In this document: piece by piece, positions 54,080 to 63,013 of the stretch
How the letters are laid out: the number at the start of each line of letters is the position of its first letter
Numbering within the stretch: position 1 is the stretch's first letter
Source of the DNA: CBDDKZ01 sp965230415
GTDB lineage: Bacteria; Bacteroidota; Bacteroidia; Cytophagales; JAAEPT01
Assembly: GCA_965230415.1 (NCBI GenBank)
Contig: CBDDKZ010000005.1
Location: forward strand, 2,232,001 to 2,296,000
Reading direction: 5' to 3'
Length of the DNA: 64,000 nucleotides
Translations under genes and position numbers: made by a program
The notes under the pieces: model-generated
Told to the model about the DNA's origin: nothing
The model's database searches: none
The model's input: the letters and a program-made list of their open reading frames with translations, nothing else

Positions 54080-56430
54080 AAGCTAAAGTTCCATGAAACA
54101 GAAGGTAAAATAGGGAATAGGTACAGTGCCCTGGGAATGATACTTAATTCATTTGTTGAAATATCCCCTTCGGTATCGATATAGATAATATAAGGGTTTT
54201 TTCTATTGTAAATATTATAAATACTAAATACCCATTTGCCATCGATTCGTTTCCAGCGGTTACTGTCATAAGTGACAGATATATCCATGCGGTGATAATG
54301 GGGCATTCTGAAACTATTTCTGTCTCCATATACATTTACAACAGCCCCTTCTATAAGGTACCTTGCAACAGGTAAGGTCAGGGGCTGTCCCGATCCAAAA
54401 ACGAAATTGGTGCTTATACTCCAGCGATCATTAATTTTATAAATAGCTGCCAGTGCCAGGTCATGTCTGCGATCAAAGCGATAAGGAAATGTATGGCCTT
54501 CATTGATGTCGTCAAAATAGCGCTCAGATTTAGATAAGGTATAACTGAGCCAGGCGTGCAGGCGCCCGGCTTTTTTTTGAAAGAACAATTCCAGACCATA
54601 AGAAGCTCCTCTGCCAAAAACAATGTCGTGTTCAAGTTCACCGGTTAATGTAGGTACAAAATCCTGACGGTATTCACTTTGATTGATCATGTCCCGGTAG
54701 TAGACTTCAATAGACGATTCGAGTCTGTTATCTAAAAAATTGCGGAAGTAGCCAATGGAATACTGGAATCCACGTTGTGCTCTGGTAAGCACCGAGCTGG
54801 GAACCCAAATGTCAAATGGTAAATTGTTACCGCTTATGGAGAGCAGGTGCAGGTATTGATTAGTGACGTTAAAAGCTGCTTTTACAGATGAGCTCGAATC
54901 TACGGTGAAACGAAAGAATATTCGGGGTTCCAGGCCGTTAAAGCTACTTACAATATCGAAATTATCGTGTGCGGTGGTATCTATGGCGTTACCGTTGGCA
55001 CTAATTTCATCATAGGGCCCAAGCTGTTGAAAGGTGCTGAAGCGCAGACCTAGATTTATTTCAAACAGTCGATGAATTTTCCATACGTCATTAACGAACA
55101 GGGCACTCTCCTGTGCAAACTTTTCCTGATTGATGACTTCATTAGTGATTTCTACATCGTCTGCTTCCGCATCAAACTCACGTGGTAAAAATTGATGATA
55201 GATATATTCTGCCCCTCCTGTAAAATGATGTTGGGCATTAGGATACCAATCTAATTGCCATTTGATACCATAATCCTTTATATAAGAATCTACATTGGTC
55301 TTGATATTGTCAAATGCTGTTTCGGTATGAAATTGGTAATTGTTTATGTGTAGCTGTGTATTCCAAAAGAGTTTATCATTTGAAGTATGTTTCCATTGTA
55401 ATATGGCAGCATTATTGCCCCATTCTATGTCCGCAATAAATCGTCCGTCGAGGAGGTCGAATGTTACCGCATCTCTACCTGTGTATCCACTTAAGAATAA
55501 GCGGTTTTTATCATTCAGTTTAAAAGCTACTTTTCCGTTGAAATCATAAAAGTAGTAAGGCACACCTCTCGATGTTGCTGTTTCAAAAAAGGGTCTGGAC
55601 AATATGTCGATGTAAGTACGTCTACCCGAAAGCATGATATTACCTTTCTCTTTGGCGAAGGGGCCATCCAGCGTCAGGCGTGAAGCAATAAGGCCAATTC
55701 CACCGTTTCCTTTCCATTTATCGTTATTACCTCCATTCATCTTAAAATCAACAATGGAACTGAGCCTTCCTCCAAATTGGGCAGGCATTCCACCTTTGTA
55801 AAGATCGAACGACTCAATGGCGTCTGCGTTAAATACAGAGAAAAAGCCAAATAGGTGCCCGGTATTATAGAGGGTAGCTCCATCTAGTAACACCAGGTTT
55901 TGATCGGGCCCACTGCCTCTTATAAACAGCCCGGTGGTACCTTCTCCTCCTGACTGAACGCCTGGCAGCAGCTGTAACGATTTTAATATATCTACCTCTC
56001 CCATAAAAGCCGGAAGGATTTTGATGTCTTCAATTGCGACAGAAACACGTCCAATATCTACTCCGGAAATATTTTCGTCTTTCCGTGTGTCAGTGATGAT
56101 TACCTTTTCTGTAATTACATTTTCGATGTTAAGAGCAAGGTCCTTTTCAAGCTTATCAGCCAGGGTAATACTATCCTCATAAGTCTGAAAACCTATGGCC
56201 TGACATTTTATGTTGTACCTGCCGGTTGGTAATTGAAGTACATACTTTCCATTTAATCCTGTAAGGGTACTTTTCTGAATCCCTTTACCCTTTATTGTAA
56301 TGGTGGCGCCTATTATTACCTGTCCATCTCCGGCAGACCTTACGATTCCGGAAAGCTGGTGATGCTGGGCAAACACGGCACAGAAGTTGCATAACAGTAT
56401 AATCAACACACAAACCTTCTTCCTTCGCAT
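54076..56430 (-). CDS. TonB-dependent receptor with carboxypeptidase-like regulatory domain
   Basis: The 784-residue outer-membrane protein has a signal peptide (1-21), a CarboxypepD_reg-like domain (about 23-108; LSGIVRSAGDGQVIIGATI), a plug (about 125-225; LKSLQLLPGVQSGGEGTTG, LVLLDGATLYN) and a 22-strand barrel ending PSVSWNFSF with the usual final Phe. It should import an unknown substrate with TonB energy. It sits between a small lipoprotein gene (10 bases before) and the DUF4249 gene (4-base overlap), forming a three-gene operon. Confidence 0.96.
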   Translation of the reverse strand: MRRKKVCVLIILLCNFCAVFAQHHQLSGIVRSAGDGQVIIGATITIKGKGIQKSTLTGLNGKYVLQLPTGRYNIKCQAIGFQTYEDSITLADKLEKDLALNIENVITEKVIITDTRKDENISGVDIGRVSVAIEDIKILPAFMGEVDILKSLQLLPGVQSGGEGTTGLFIRGSGPDQNLVLLDGATLYNTGHLFGFFSVFNADAIESFDLYKGGMPAQFGGRLSSIVDFKMNGGNNDKWKGNGGIGLIASRLTLDGPFAKEKGNIMLSGRRTYIDILSRPFFETATSRGVPYYFYDFNGKVAFKLNDKNRLFLSGYTGRDAVTFDLLDGRFIADIEWGNNAAILQWKHTSNDKLFWNTQLHINNYQFHTETAFDNIKTNVDSYIKDYGIKWQLDWYPNAQHHFTGGAEYIYHQFLPREFDAEADDVEITNEVINQEKFAQESALFVNDVWKIHRLFEINLGLRFSTFQQLGPYDEISANGNAIDTTAHDNFDIVSSFNGLEPRIFFRFTVDSSSSVKAAFNVTNQYLHLLSISGNNLPFDIWVPSSVLTRAQRGFQYSIGYFRNFLDNRLESSIEVYYRDMINQSEYRQDFVPTLTGELEHDIVFGRGASYGLELFFQKKAGRLHAWLSYTLSKSERYFDDINEGHTFPYRFDRRHDLALAAIYKINDRWSISTNFVFGSGQPLTLPVARYLIEGAVVNVYGDRNSFRMPHYHRMDISVTYDSNRWKRIDGKWVFSIYNIYNRKNPYIIYIDTEGDISTNELSIIPRALYLFPILPSVSWNFSF

Positions 56431-56440
56431 AGGTCTAGAA

Positions 56441-56980
56441 TTACTTTTTTGGCTCAGGCATGGATAGTATCAAGTTTTTTCGTTGATAATGTACCGACCA
56501 CATGCCTTTAAGTTCCTCATAATAATAATAGGGTAAGTTGATAATTATTGTCTCCCCGTTGTCATCACTTTGAATATTAAGTGTATTTGTGTTACTTTTT
56601 TCAGCATCAAATAAATAAGCTTCGAAAACTTTTTTTTCGATAGCGTGCTGAAAATCTACTTCTTTACCGTCAACCAGGTATACTACAGGCCTGCCAGGGT
56701 ATAATGAATCTGACGCAGCAATCCACTCAGTTAGTGTATTATTAATAGTACTTATAGATAAACTGTCTTGTTTAGGCATTCTTGAGAGTTGTGACTCAAG
56801 CTGTTCAATAGCTGATTTACCACATTGCCTGGCATAAGACATAAGCTCACCTTCTTTTACGATTCTGGGCTTGCGTTTTTTCAATTCCTCGAGTGCTTTT
56901 ATCGTATCGGGGTGCGGTGTGATGTCACAGGCCGAGAAAGAAAGTACTGCCAGAAAGAAAAGCAGACATAAATAGTTCAT
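56441..56980 (-). CDS. Small lipoprotein of a TonB-receptor operon
   Basis: The 179-residue protein has a lipoprotein signal with FSAC (Cys18). The mature part is mixed charged and helical at first (DTIKALEELKKRKPRIVKEG) and ends with beta-like strands. I do not recognise a family. Its gene ends 10 bases before the receptor gene starts, so it is probably part of the same uptake or signalling system. Confidence 0.8.
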   Translation of the reverse strand: MNYLCLLFFLAVLSFSACDITPHPDTIKALEELKKRKPRIVKEGELMSYARQCGKSAIEQLESQLSRMPKQDSLSISTINNTLTEWIAASDSLYPGRPVVYLVDGKEVDFQHAIEKKVFEAYLFDAEKSNTNTLNIQSDDNGETIIINLPYYYYEELKGMWSVHYQRKNLILSMPEPKK

Positions 56981-57043
56981 ATCATGGAGTATTTATGTCA
57001 AATATACAAAGCTAAGATCATTTCTCCACTCCGCTAATTCTAT

Positions 57044-57051
57044 TATCTTTG
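57044..57051 (+). promoter_or_regulatory. Bacteroidota -7 promoter element for prfA
   Basis: TATCTTTG matches TAnnTTTG exactly. It lies about 100 bases before the prfA ATG and just before a short reading frame (57066-57119). The -33 element is not clear. Confidence 0.6.
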
Positions 57052-57065
57052 CAAATCTATGCTTC

Positions 57066-57119
57066 ATGATCAAGGAACTTAAAAGACTTGAAAAGCGTAT
57101 TTTAGAGGAAAGTTCATGA
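57066..57119 (+). CDS. Possible 17-codon leader reading frame before prfA
   Basis: The frame encodes MIKELKRLEKRILEESS and stops with TGA 31 bases before the prfA start. It begins 15 bases after the -7 element. It is a basic and acidic amphipathic peptide. It could be a regulatory leader (its TGA stop is not read by RF1), or chance. Low confidence. Confidence 0.25.
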   Translation: MIKELKRLEKRILEESS

Positions 57120-57150
57120 TATAAGGTTCATAGATTGCAACGAAAGTGAG

Positions 57151-58218
57151 ATGAAAGAAAAGTTAGAAGAGATTGTAAGAAGGTTTGACGAGGTTGCAGA
57201 CTTAATTGTGCTGCCAGATGTTATCGCCGACGTTAAGAAATATAGTACACTTACCAAAGAATATAAAGACCTTGAAAAGGTTGTTATAAAGTACAACGAA
57301 TACAAGGAGGTAACAGAAAATATTTCAGGAACCAAGGAGCTGCTGAGTACCGAGAAAGATCCGGAATTTCGGGAAATGGCCAAAATGGAGCTCGACGAAC
57401 TGGAAGAGCGGGAAAAGGCATTGGAGGAGGATCTGAAGCAGGCACTGATACCTAAAGATCCAAACGATGGCAAAAATATAATCCTCGAAATAAGAGCAGG
57501 AGCGGGAGGTGATGAGTCCGCACTTTTCGCAGGAGACTTATATCGTATGTATCAGCGCTATTGCGAAAAACAAGGCTGGAAAATAGCTATTTCCGATTTT
57601 GTAGAAGGTACAGCAGGCGGATACAGTAAAATCGTCGCGTCTGTTTCCGGTGAAGATGTTTACGGCCAAATGAAATTCGAATCGGGAGTGCATCGCGTAC
57701 AGCGTGTTCCGGCGACAGAGTCTCAGGGACGCGTCCACACCTCCGCAGCTTCAGTTGTTGTATTGCCAGAAATGGACGATGTGGAAGTGGAAATTGATAT
57801 GAACGAGGTGAGAAAGGACCTCTATTGCGCTTCAGGACCTGGTGGTCAGTCTGTGAATACCACGTATTCTGCCGTTCGCCTGACGCATGAACCAACAGGT
57901 ATTGTCGTTCAAAACCAAGACCAGAAGTCTCAAATAAAGAACTTTGAAAAAGCCTTAAAAGAGCTTAAATCGCGTATTTATGCCATCGAACTTGAAAAGC
58001 ATAATGCCGAAGTTGGAGCTCAGCGTAAAACAATGGTCGGAAGTGGAGACCGCTCCGACAAAATCAGGACATACAATTTCCCTCAGAGCCGGGTTACTGA
58101 TCACAGAATTAATAAAACTGTTTATAATTTGGATACGGTACTCGACGGCGACCTTGGAGAATTTACGGATGCCTTGCGTATTGCAGAAAACGCTGAACGT
58201 ATGAAAGAAGGAGAATAA
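57151..58218 (+). CDS. prfA: Peptide chain release factor 1
   Basis: The 355-residue protein has the decoding tripeptide PAT (187-189) in RVPATESQGRVHTSA, which marks RF1 rather than RF2, and the catalytic GGQ (231-233) in SGPGGQSVNTT. It ends translation at UAA and UAG. The length is as expected. It is followed at once by a strong hairpin terminator and appears to be transcribed alone. Confidence 0.98.
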   Translation: MKEKLEEIVRRFDEVADLIVLPDVIADVKKYSTLTKEYKDLEKVVIKYNEYKEVTENISGTKELLSTEKDPEFREMAKMELDELEEREKALEEDLKQALIPKDPNDGKNIILEIRAGAGGDESALFAGDLYRMYQRYCEKQGWKIAISDFVEGTAGGYSKIVASVSGEDVYGQMKFESGVHRVQRVPATESQGRVHTSAASVVVLPEMDDVEVEIDMNEVRKDLYCASGPGGQSVNTTYSAVRLTHEPTGIVVQNQDQKSQIKNFEKALKELKSRIYAIELEKHNAEVGAQRKTMVGSGDRSDKIRTYNFPQSRVTDHRINKTVYNLDTVLDGDLGEFTDALRIAENAERMKEGE

Positions 58219-58220
58219 TG

Positions 58221-58263
58221 ATCATACCTCACAGGTTTTTATAAGCTGTGAGGTATGATTTTT
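58221..58263 (+). terminator. Rho-independent terminator of prfA
   Basis: ATCATACCTCACAG and CTGTGAGGTATGAT pair perfectly over 14 bases around an 11-base loop, followed by TTTT. Its T-run overlaps the -33 element of the next promoter. Confidence 0.9.
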
Positions 58264-58291
58264 GACCTTCGACACTATTTTTTTATCTTTG
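58261..58291 (+). promoter_or_regulatory. Bacteroidota promoter for the small lipoprotein gene
   Basis: A TTTG -33 element (58261-58264) is separated by 19 bases from TATCTTTG (58284-58291), the expected arrangement for this phylum. The start codon follows 30 bases later. Confidence 0.75.
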
Positions 58292-58320
58292 CCCCATCTT
58301 TAAACCATTTTATTAAAATT

Positions 58321-58875
58321 ATGAAAATTGCAAAAATGTTGTGTTGGGCAATGCTTGCCCTCATGACCACAGTTATGTCCTGTAAAAAGGATAAGGACAA
58401 TGATCCGGACTCTAAAAACGAAGAAAAGAAAGCAAACTCTTTTAGTGCACAGTTTGATGGCGACCCGTTTTTGTCTACTGCCGCTGAAGCTTTGGTGGAG
58501 ATGGACTATACGGTTAGCGGTTCAGCAGCTATTGGCGTTAGTGCAGCCGCAATTACTGAAGGAGGAAGCTCTTTGAGTGCTACTATTTCTTTCGTGACCG
58601 AAGATTTTGATGCTTTAAAAGCCGGTGATACCTTCACAGCGGCAGATCAAGCCAATGCGGCCAATGGTGCATTTGTAAACATATTGACATTCGAATCTTT
58701 TCTAAGTTTAAACACAAGCACGATGGAAAACGATGCCATTGTTACTGTTACATCAATTGATAAGTTAAATCAATCAATTTCAGGGACATTTTCTTTTACA
58801 GCATATAACTTCGAGGAGAAGTCAGTAGTTGTTACAGATGGTGAGTTTCACAAGGTAAGCTATCAGGTACAATAA
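58321..58875 (+). CDS. Small lipoprotein, DUF6252-like
   Basis: The 184-residue protein has a lipoprotein signal ending VMSC (Cys20), then a Lys/Asp-rich linker (KKDKDNDPDSKNEEKK) and a beta-rich domain beginning SFSAQFDGDPFLSTAA. The domain resembles DUF6252 proteins of Bacteroidota. I chose the ATG at 58321, because the longer frame from 58255 begins inside the prfA terminator and would spoil the signal. A promoter lies at 58261-58291. Function unknown. Confidence 0.87.
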   Translation: MKIAKMLCWAMLALMTTVMSCKKDKDNDPDSKNEEKKANSFSAQFDGDPFLSTAAEALVEMDYTVSGSAAIGVSAAAITEGGSSLSATISFVTEDFDALKAGDTFTAADQANAANGAFVNILTFESFLSLNTSTMENDAIVTVTSIDKLNQSISGTFSFTAYNFEEKSVVVTDGEFHKVSYQVQ

Positions 58876-58895
58876 TCGCAGTTTAGTTGTAAAAT

Positions 58896-58930
58896 AACAA
58901 AGAAGAACGAGCTCGTTCTCCTTTGTTTCC
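58896..58930 (+). terminator. Hairpin terminator
   Basis: AACAAAGAAGAACGAG and CTCGTTCTCCTTTGTT pair with a single mismatch, followed by a short T-rich stretch. It lies 20 bases after the lipoprotein stop. The T-run is weak. Confidence 0.65.
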
Positions 58931-59037
58931 TATTATTGCCTAAATAATATTCTGTAGTTGAAAATGCTTACAAAATGGCATTCAAACCTGTTTTTGTAAG
59001 AGTTGATAGTTGGATGATGTAATTATTGAAAGGGTAA

Positions 59038-59274
59038 TTATTTATGTTCTTTAGCTATTAGTTTTAAACGTCTTATATAAGAGACACAAAGTTCATAATT
59101 CTCTTCAGCCTCGTAATGACTTATAAGTGTAGATAAGAAATCTTTGTCGTCTTTATACGGATTATTCTCGTCGAGTTCACCATTGTTTGATATTGTGAGA
59201 TACAGGTAGAAATTAAAGGGGTCGGGGTCTACCTCAATTAGTTGTGATAATTTACTTACATCTATCCTTGCCAT
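59038..59274 (-). CDS. Small acidic hypothetical protein
   Basis: The 78-residue cytoplasmic protein has no signal, and its second half looks helical (FLSTLISHYEAEENYELCVSYIRRL). It has its own space between genes with 143 bases upstream. I do not recognise it; the even codon use and sensible composition support a real gene. Confidence 0.6.
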   Translation of the reverse strand: MARIDVSKLSQLIEVDPDPFNFYLYLTISNNGELDENNPYKDDKDFLSTLISHYEAEENYELCVSYIRRLKLIAKEHK

Positions 59275-59418
59275 ACTATAAATTACGTGAATCTTAGTGT
59301 AAGATTTACATCAATTCGACCAACCTTACATAACCCAAGACGAAACAATGTGAATTTCATATGAATAAATAATTAAAAAATTGTCACCGCGAAATAAAAC
59401 GATAATAGAACCTGTTTT

Positions 59419-60000
59419 CTAAGAATGGTTCCAAACAACATGCTGTTTGTAATTGTTTTTTTTGGGGGCATTGGGCCAACTCCCTTTGGGTATACCTAAG
59501 TAAAAGAAACCGAGTAATTTATCTTCGATATTTAAACCAAAAAAACTTTTGGCCTCTTCGTCATAAGTAATGCCTCCACTCCCCCAATAAGCGCCTATTC
59601 CTAAAGCAGTAGCAGTCAAATGCATATTCTGTACCGCGCAAGCTACTGCGGCTACGTCTTCTATCATTGGAATTTTGCCGGAATTTGACCTGTTTAAGCC
59701 TATGCTAATAACATGCGAGCACTTCAGTGGATTCTGAGTGAGCTTTTGATATTTACCTTCATTATATTCCGCTCCGGCATTTTTCTTGTATAGCTCTGCC
59801 TGAAAAGTGGCCAAACGGTTTAAGCCTTCATCACAAAAAACCTGAAAACGCCAAGGTTGAGTTAATCCATGTGTTGGTGCTTCGTGGGCATTTTGGAGTA
59901 ACAGATCCACCTGCTCGTCGTTAATGCGTTCGTCGCTAAACTGTGGTATATGAACCGATCTTCTGTTTTTGATAATTGAGTTCAGCAATTCTATATTCAT
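59419..60000 (-). CDS. Nitroreductase family protein
   Basis: The 193-residue protein has the flavin-binding start IIKNRRSVHIPQFSDERIND (about 9-28), the APTHGLTQPWRFQVF region (36-50) and ALGIGAYWGSGG (about 136-147). It is an FMN-dependent NAD(P)H oxidoreductase of the nitroreductase fold (YdjA-like size). The natural substrate is unknown. Confidence 0.95.
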   Translation of the reverse strand: MNIELLNSIIKNRRSVHIPQFSDERINDEQVDLLLQNAHEAPTHGLTQPWRFQVFCDEGLNRLATFQAELYKKNAGAEYNEGKYQKLTQNPLKCSHVISIGLNRSNSGKIPMIEDVAAVACAVQNMHLTATALGIGAYWGSGGITYDEEAKSFFGLNIEDKLLGFFYLGIPKGSWPNAPKKNNYKQHVVWNHS

Positions 60001-60077
60001 GCCTATGACCTTTTATTCAATGAAAATTATTGCAAATAAATGATAAAATATTGATATAGCATATTAGAATAATTTTT

Positions 60078-62276
60078 ATGCGAGCATTTTGGCTTATTGT
60101 TGTTGTTACTTTTGCCTTAATTACCAGTGGGTGTAGGGTAGTGGGTACCGTAAATCAGGAGTATGCTCCATTGTTGATTTTTACCTTTCCATTTGTGCTC
60201 ATTGGAGCCTTTGGATTATTATTGTATCGCTCTCACAGGGATGATCGAACTAAAAAGAAAGACAGCCTTTTCACTTGGCAAGGATTACGGCGTCCGCTGC
60301 TGTTTATTGCGACCATTTTTGCTACGGTATTAATTGTAAATGTAATTCCTGAACAAGACCTGAATGATCCTCAAAAAAAATTGAACTATGCTATTGTAAT
60401 GCAAGATGAGGATTACGAACTGGAGGCCTATAAAAGTGCGCTAATAAAATACCCGGATTCCATAGATGTCCATTTTCACTACTTAAGCCTTTTTTTAGAA
60501 CACAATAAGTCCACTTCTGTATGGTCTCAAAAACTTTTCGATTATTACGAGGCTATCAGCAGGCATAAAAGCCCCGAACGTAACAGGATTGGTTTGCTCG
60601 GTATGACCAGTTATTATGTTAAAAGCAAACGTTTTGCAGAGGCAGATGTAATGTTAAGGCCACTGTGTGAGAGTGGTATGAAGTTTTCAAACTTTTTGAT
60701 GGGCAAAACACTTAAAGGCCTTGGCCTTCACGCCGAAGCTATGAACTATTTCTGGACTGAGATCGCTATAGATGGGTTTAAAGGAGGCGCATACAAGGAA
60801 TTGGCAAACTATTATTACCTCGAAAATGACATTGATGGTTTAAGTACATTAATACGCTCCGATAAACATATGCATTATGTTCCCAGGGAAATATTAGATT
60901 ATTATTTTTATAACTATACCGGCTTATGGAGCTATACAAAATACAATGTTGTTTTTCTGGCGAGACAAACACATTGGACCGGTTTTTTTGCGGCTTTTCT
61001 GATAACCATAGTCTGGTTTTTATACCTTAAAGGAATAAGACCCCAAAGCAGGCATCACTGGCCTTTTTTAATAGCTACATTTATTGTAGGAGGACTTGTG
61101 CCTTTCTTAGTACTCAATTTTGGAGGTGTACAGAGGTATACACTGGGAGTATCTGTGAACGGAGGTTTTTTTCAACAGTTGTTCTTTTATGTTTTTAGCG
61201 TTGGTTTGGTGGAGGAACTGGCTAAGTTTTTGCCTTTTGTGTTTATATTACTTTTTACAAAACGTCTAAAGCAGCCATTCGATTATTTACTTTATACTTG
61301 TGTGGCAGCACTCGGCTTTGCCTTTACCGAAAACCTCATATATTTCCAGCCCTCACGTTTGGAAATTATTCACGGACGGGGTTTTGTCTCCGTAGTCGGA
61401 CACATGACCTGGTCCTGTTTTATTGCCTATGCCATTGTTTTGTGCAAATTCAGGTATAAAATAGCCAACTATTGGCCTTTTGTACTATTGGCACTAATAG
61501 CCGCTTCATTCGCTCACGGATTATTCGATTTTTGGCTCGCTTCTTCCTATCAGTTTTCTTTTTTCGCGTACTTGATTTTTTTGGCGGGAATCCAGTTCTG
61601 GATCACTATGCAAAATAATGCACTAAATAATGATTCACATATTAGTCATAAGTTGCTTCCACGAATCAAAAAGACACATTTTAATTTGGTCTACAGCCTC
61701 ATGGGTATTCTGCTTGTACAATACTTATTAATGGGGATACAAGAGGGACCGGTAATTGCCAATTATGCATTATATGGTTCTTTTCTACGTGGAGGGTATT
61801 TAATTATTTATTTATCACTGACGGCAGGCAATTTCGATCTATTTCCTCGTTATTGGCAATCTATTAAAATTCCGTATAGACTTAGTGACATACTAATTCC
61901 TCAGAAAGTTTTTACACTCACTTATGTAGGAGCACAGGTAGAGGTCTGGACAGATGGTAAAAAGAGTCCTTTAACTCCTTACTTACCATTTAAGGGAACA
62001 ATAATTGAGCGCAAAGTAGTTAAAAATAATAATGATTGGTACCTCATAAGGCTCAACCACCCGCTGCCTATTGGAAGGTATCATAAAGAATATGTCCTTA
62101 TGAAAATGGAAGAGGTGGAGATGGAACTTGAAAAAGGACAGTTCTATTATTGTACCTTGAGATTGTTGAAGTTAGATCAGAAAGTTCAATCTGTGAAATA
62201 CAAAAACGATACTACCAGTCCTGAAGTACGAGCGATATTAACATGTCATAAGGAAGCGATTGACGTTGAAATATAA
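60078..62276 (+). CDS. PrsW-type intramembrane metalloprotease with N-terminal helical extension
   Basis: The 732-residue protein has an N-terminal membrane region (a lipoprotein-like SGC near residue 19 and helices to about 98), then a helical stretch that resembles TPR units (about 110-285). The PrsW core follows (about 300-510), with the motifs GLVEELAKFLPF (Glu about 379-380), FAFTENLIYF, VGHMTWSCFIAY and FAHGLFDFWL, which hold the Glu and His residues expected to bind zinc. A C-terminal soluble part follows. PrsW proteases act on membrane regulators. The end is close to the murein endopeptidase gene. Confidence 0.9.
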   Translation: MRAFWLIVVVTFALITSGCRVVGTVNQEYAPLLIFTFPFVLIGAFGLLLYRSHRDDRTKKKDSLFTWQGLRRPLLFIATIFATVLIVNVIPEQDLNDPQKKLNYAIVMQDEDYELEAYKSALIKYPDSIDVHFHYLSLFLEHNKSTSVWSQKLFDYYEAISRHKSPERNRIGLLGMTSYYVKSKRFAEADVMLRPLCESGMKFSNFLMGKTLKGLGLHAEAMNYFWTEIAIDGFKGGAYKELANYYYLENDIDGLSTLIRSDKHMHYVPREILDYYFYNYTGLWSYTKYNVVFLARQTHWTGFFAAFLITIVWFLYLKGIRPQSRHHWPFLIATFIVGGLVPFLVLNFGGVQRYTLGVSVNGGFFQQLFFYVFSVGLVEELAKFLPFVFILLFTKRLKQPFDYLLYTCVAALGFAFTENLIYFQPSRLEIIHGRGFVSVVGHMTWSCFIAYAIVLCKFRYKIANYWPFVLLALIAASFAHGLFDFWLASSYQFSFFAYLIFLAGIQFWITMQNNALNNDSHISHKLLPRIKKTHFNLVYSLMGILLVQYLLMGIQEGPVIANYALYGSFLRGGYLIIYLSLTAGNFDLFPRYWQSIKIPYRLSDILIPQKVFTLTYVGAQVEVWTDGKKSPLTPYLPFKGTIIERKVVKNNNDWYLIRLNHPLPIGRYHKEYVLMKMEEVEMELEKGQFYYCTLRLLKLDQKVQSVKYKNDTTSPEVRAILTCHKEAIDVEI

Positions 62277-62295
62277 ATCTCAGTATAAATCTCAG
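62272..62295 (+). repeat. 12-bp perfect tandem repeat at a gene junction
   Basis: TATAAATCTCAG occurs twice in direct succession. The first copy holds the stop codon of the PrsW gene (62274-62276), and the second ends three bases before the ATG at 62299. Confidence 0.9.
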
Positions 62296-62298
62296 GTT

Positions 62299-63003
62299 AT
62301 GAAACTAAAATTCTTTACCATGTGCTGGGTTTTCATCGTTATCGCAGGGTGCCACCCTTACCAAAGTACGCCTGGTAAAAGTAAATCTTTAGGAAACCCG
62401 GGAAACGGTACACTTGTAAATGGGGTAAAACTGCCTTATAAGTACAAAAATTTCAAATATTTTAGTCCGTTTAGCTATTTTGTGCTCAATCGCGCATATG
62501 TAAATGATAAAGTGTACAATACCCTTATGCAAACATACGCGCAGTGCGAAAAGGAATTTCCACGTCGGAGGTTTGGGGTCATGGAATGTTCGAAGAAAAA
62601 CGGAGGCCCGATCGTCCTGCATCGAACTCATCAAAATGGTTTGAGTGTAGACTTTATGACTCCCTTTAAACGTAAGAATAAAGAATTTAAACTTTTTAAT
62701 AAGATGGGCATCTGGCATTATACCTTGCGTTTTGATCAAAATGGCAAGAATAAGCTTTTTAAAAAAGTTGTTATTGATTTTGAACTACTTGCTAATTTTA
62801 TATTCATTCTTGAAAAGAAGGCCCGTGTTAATGGCTTGAAAATTAAGAAAGTAATTCTAAAAACAGATTTAAAGGATGAAATAATTGCTACGGAATACGG
62901 GAAAAAGCTAAAGAAAATGGGTGTTTATTTTGTCATTAAACTGCCGAAAGTAGTCAATAATCAGCACGATGAGCATATTCATGTCGATTTTGAGGAATTG
63001 TAG
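62299..63003 (+). CDS. MepA-like (peptidase M74) murein endopeptidase lipoprotein
   Basis: The 234-residue lipoprotein has a signal with FIVIAGC (Cys18). The M74 motifs are HRTHQNGLSVDFMTPF (about 107-122) and DEHIHVDFEEL at the C terminus; these His and Asp residues bind zinc. The enzyme cuts D-Ala-mDap cross-links in peptidoglycan. I chose the ATG at 62299 rather than a TTG 13 codons upstream that lies inside the PrsW gene. Both genes are likely one transcript. Confidence 0.9.
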   Translation: MKLKFFTMCWVFIVIAGCHPYQSTPGKSKSLGNPGNGTLVNGVKLPYKYKNFKYFSPFSYFVLNRAYVNDKVYNTLMQTYAQCEKEFPRRRFGVMECSKKNGGPIVLHRTHQNGLSVDFMTPFKRKNKEFKLFNKMGIWHYTLRFDQNGKNKLFKKVVIDFELLANFIFILEKKARVNGLKIKKVILKTDLKDEIIATEYGKKLKKMGVYFVIKLPKVVNNQHDEHIHVDFEEL

Positions 63004-63013
63004 TTAGCTCTTA

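Noticed and set aside
54144..57473. Frames overlapping the TonB receptor and the minus-strand frame opposite prfA.
   Set aside because: They lie wholly inside confidently identified genes and show no domain signal.
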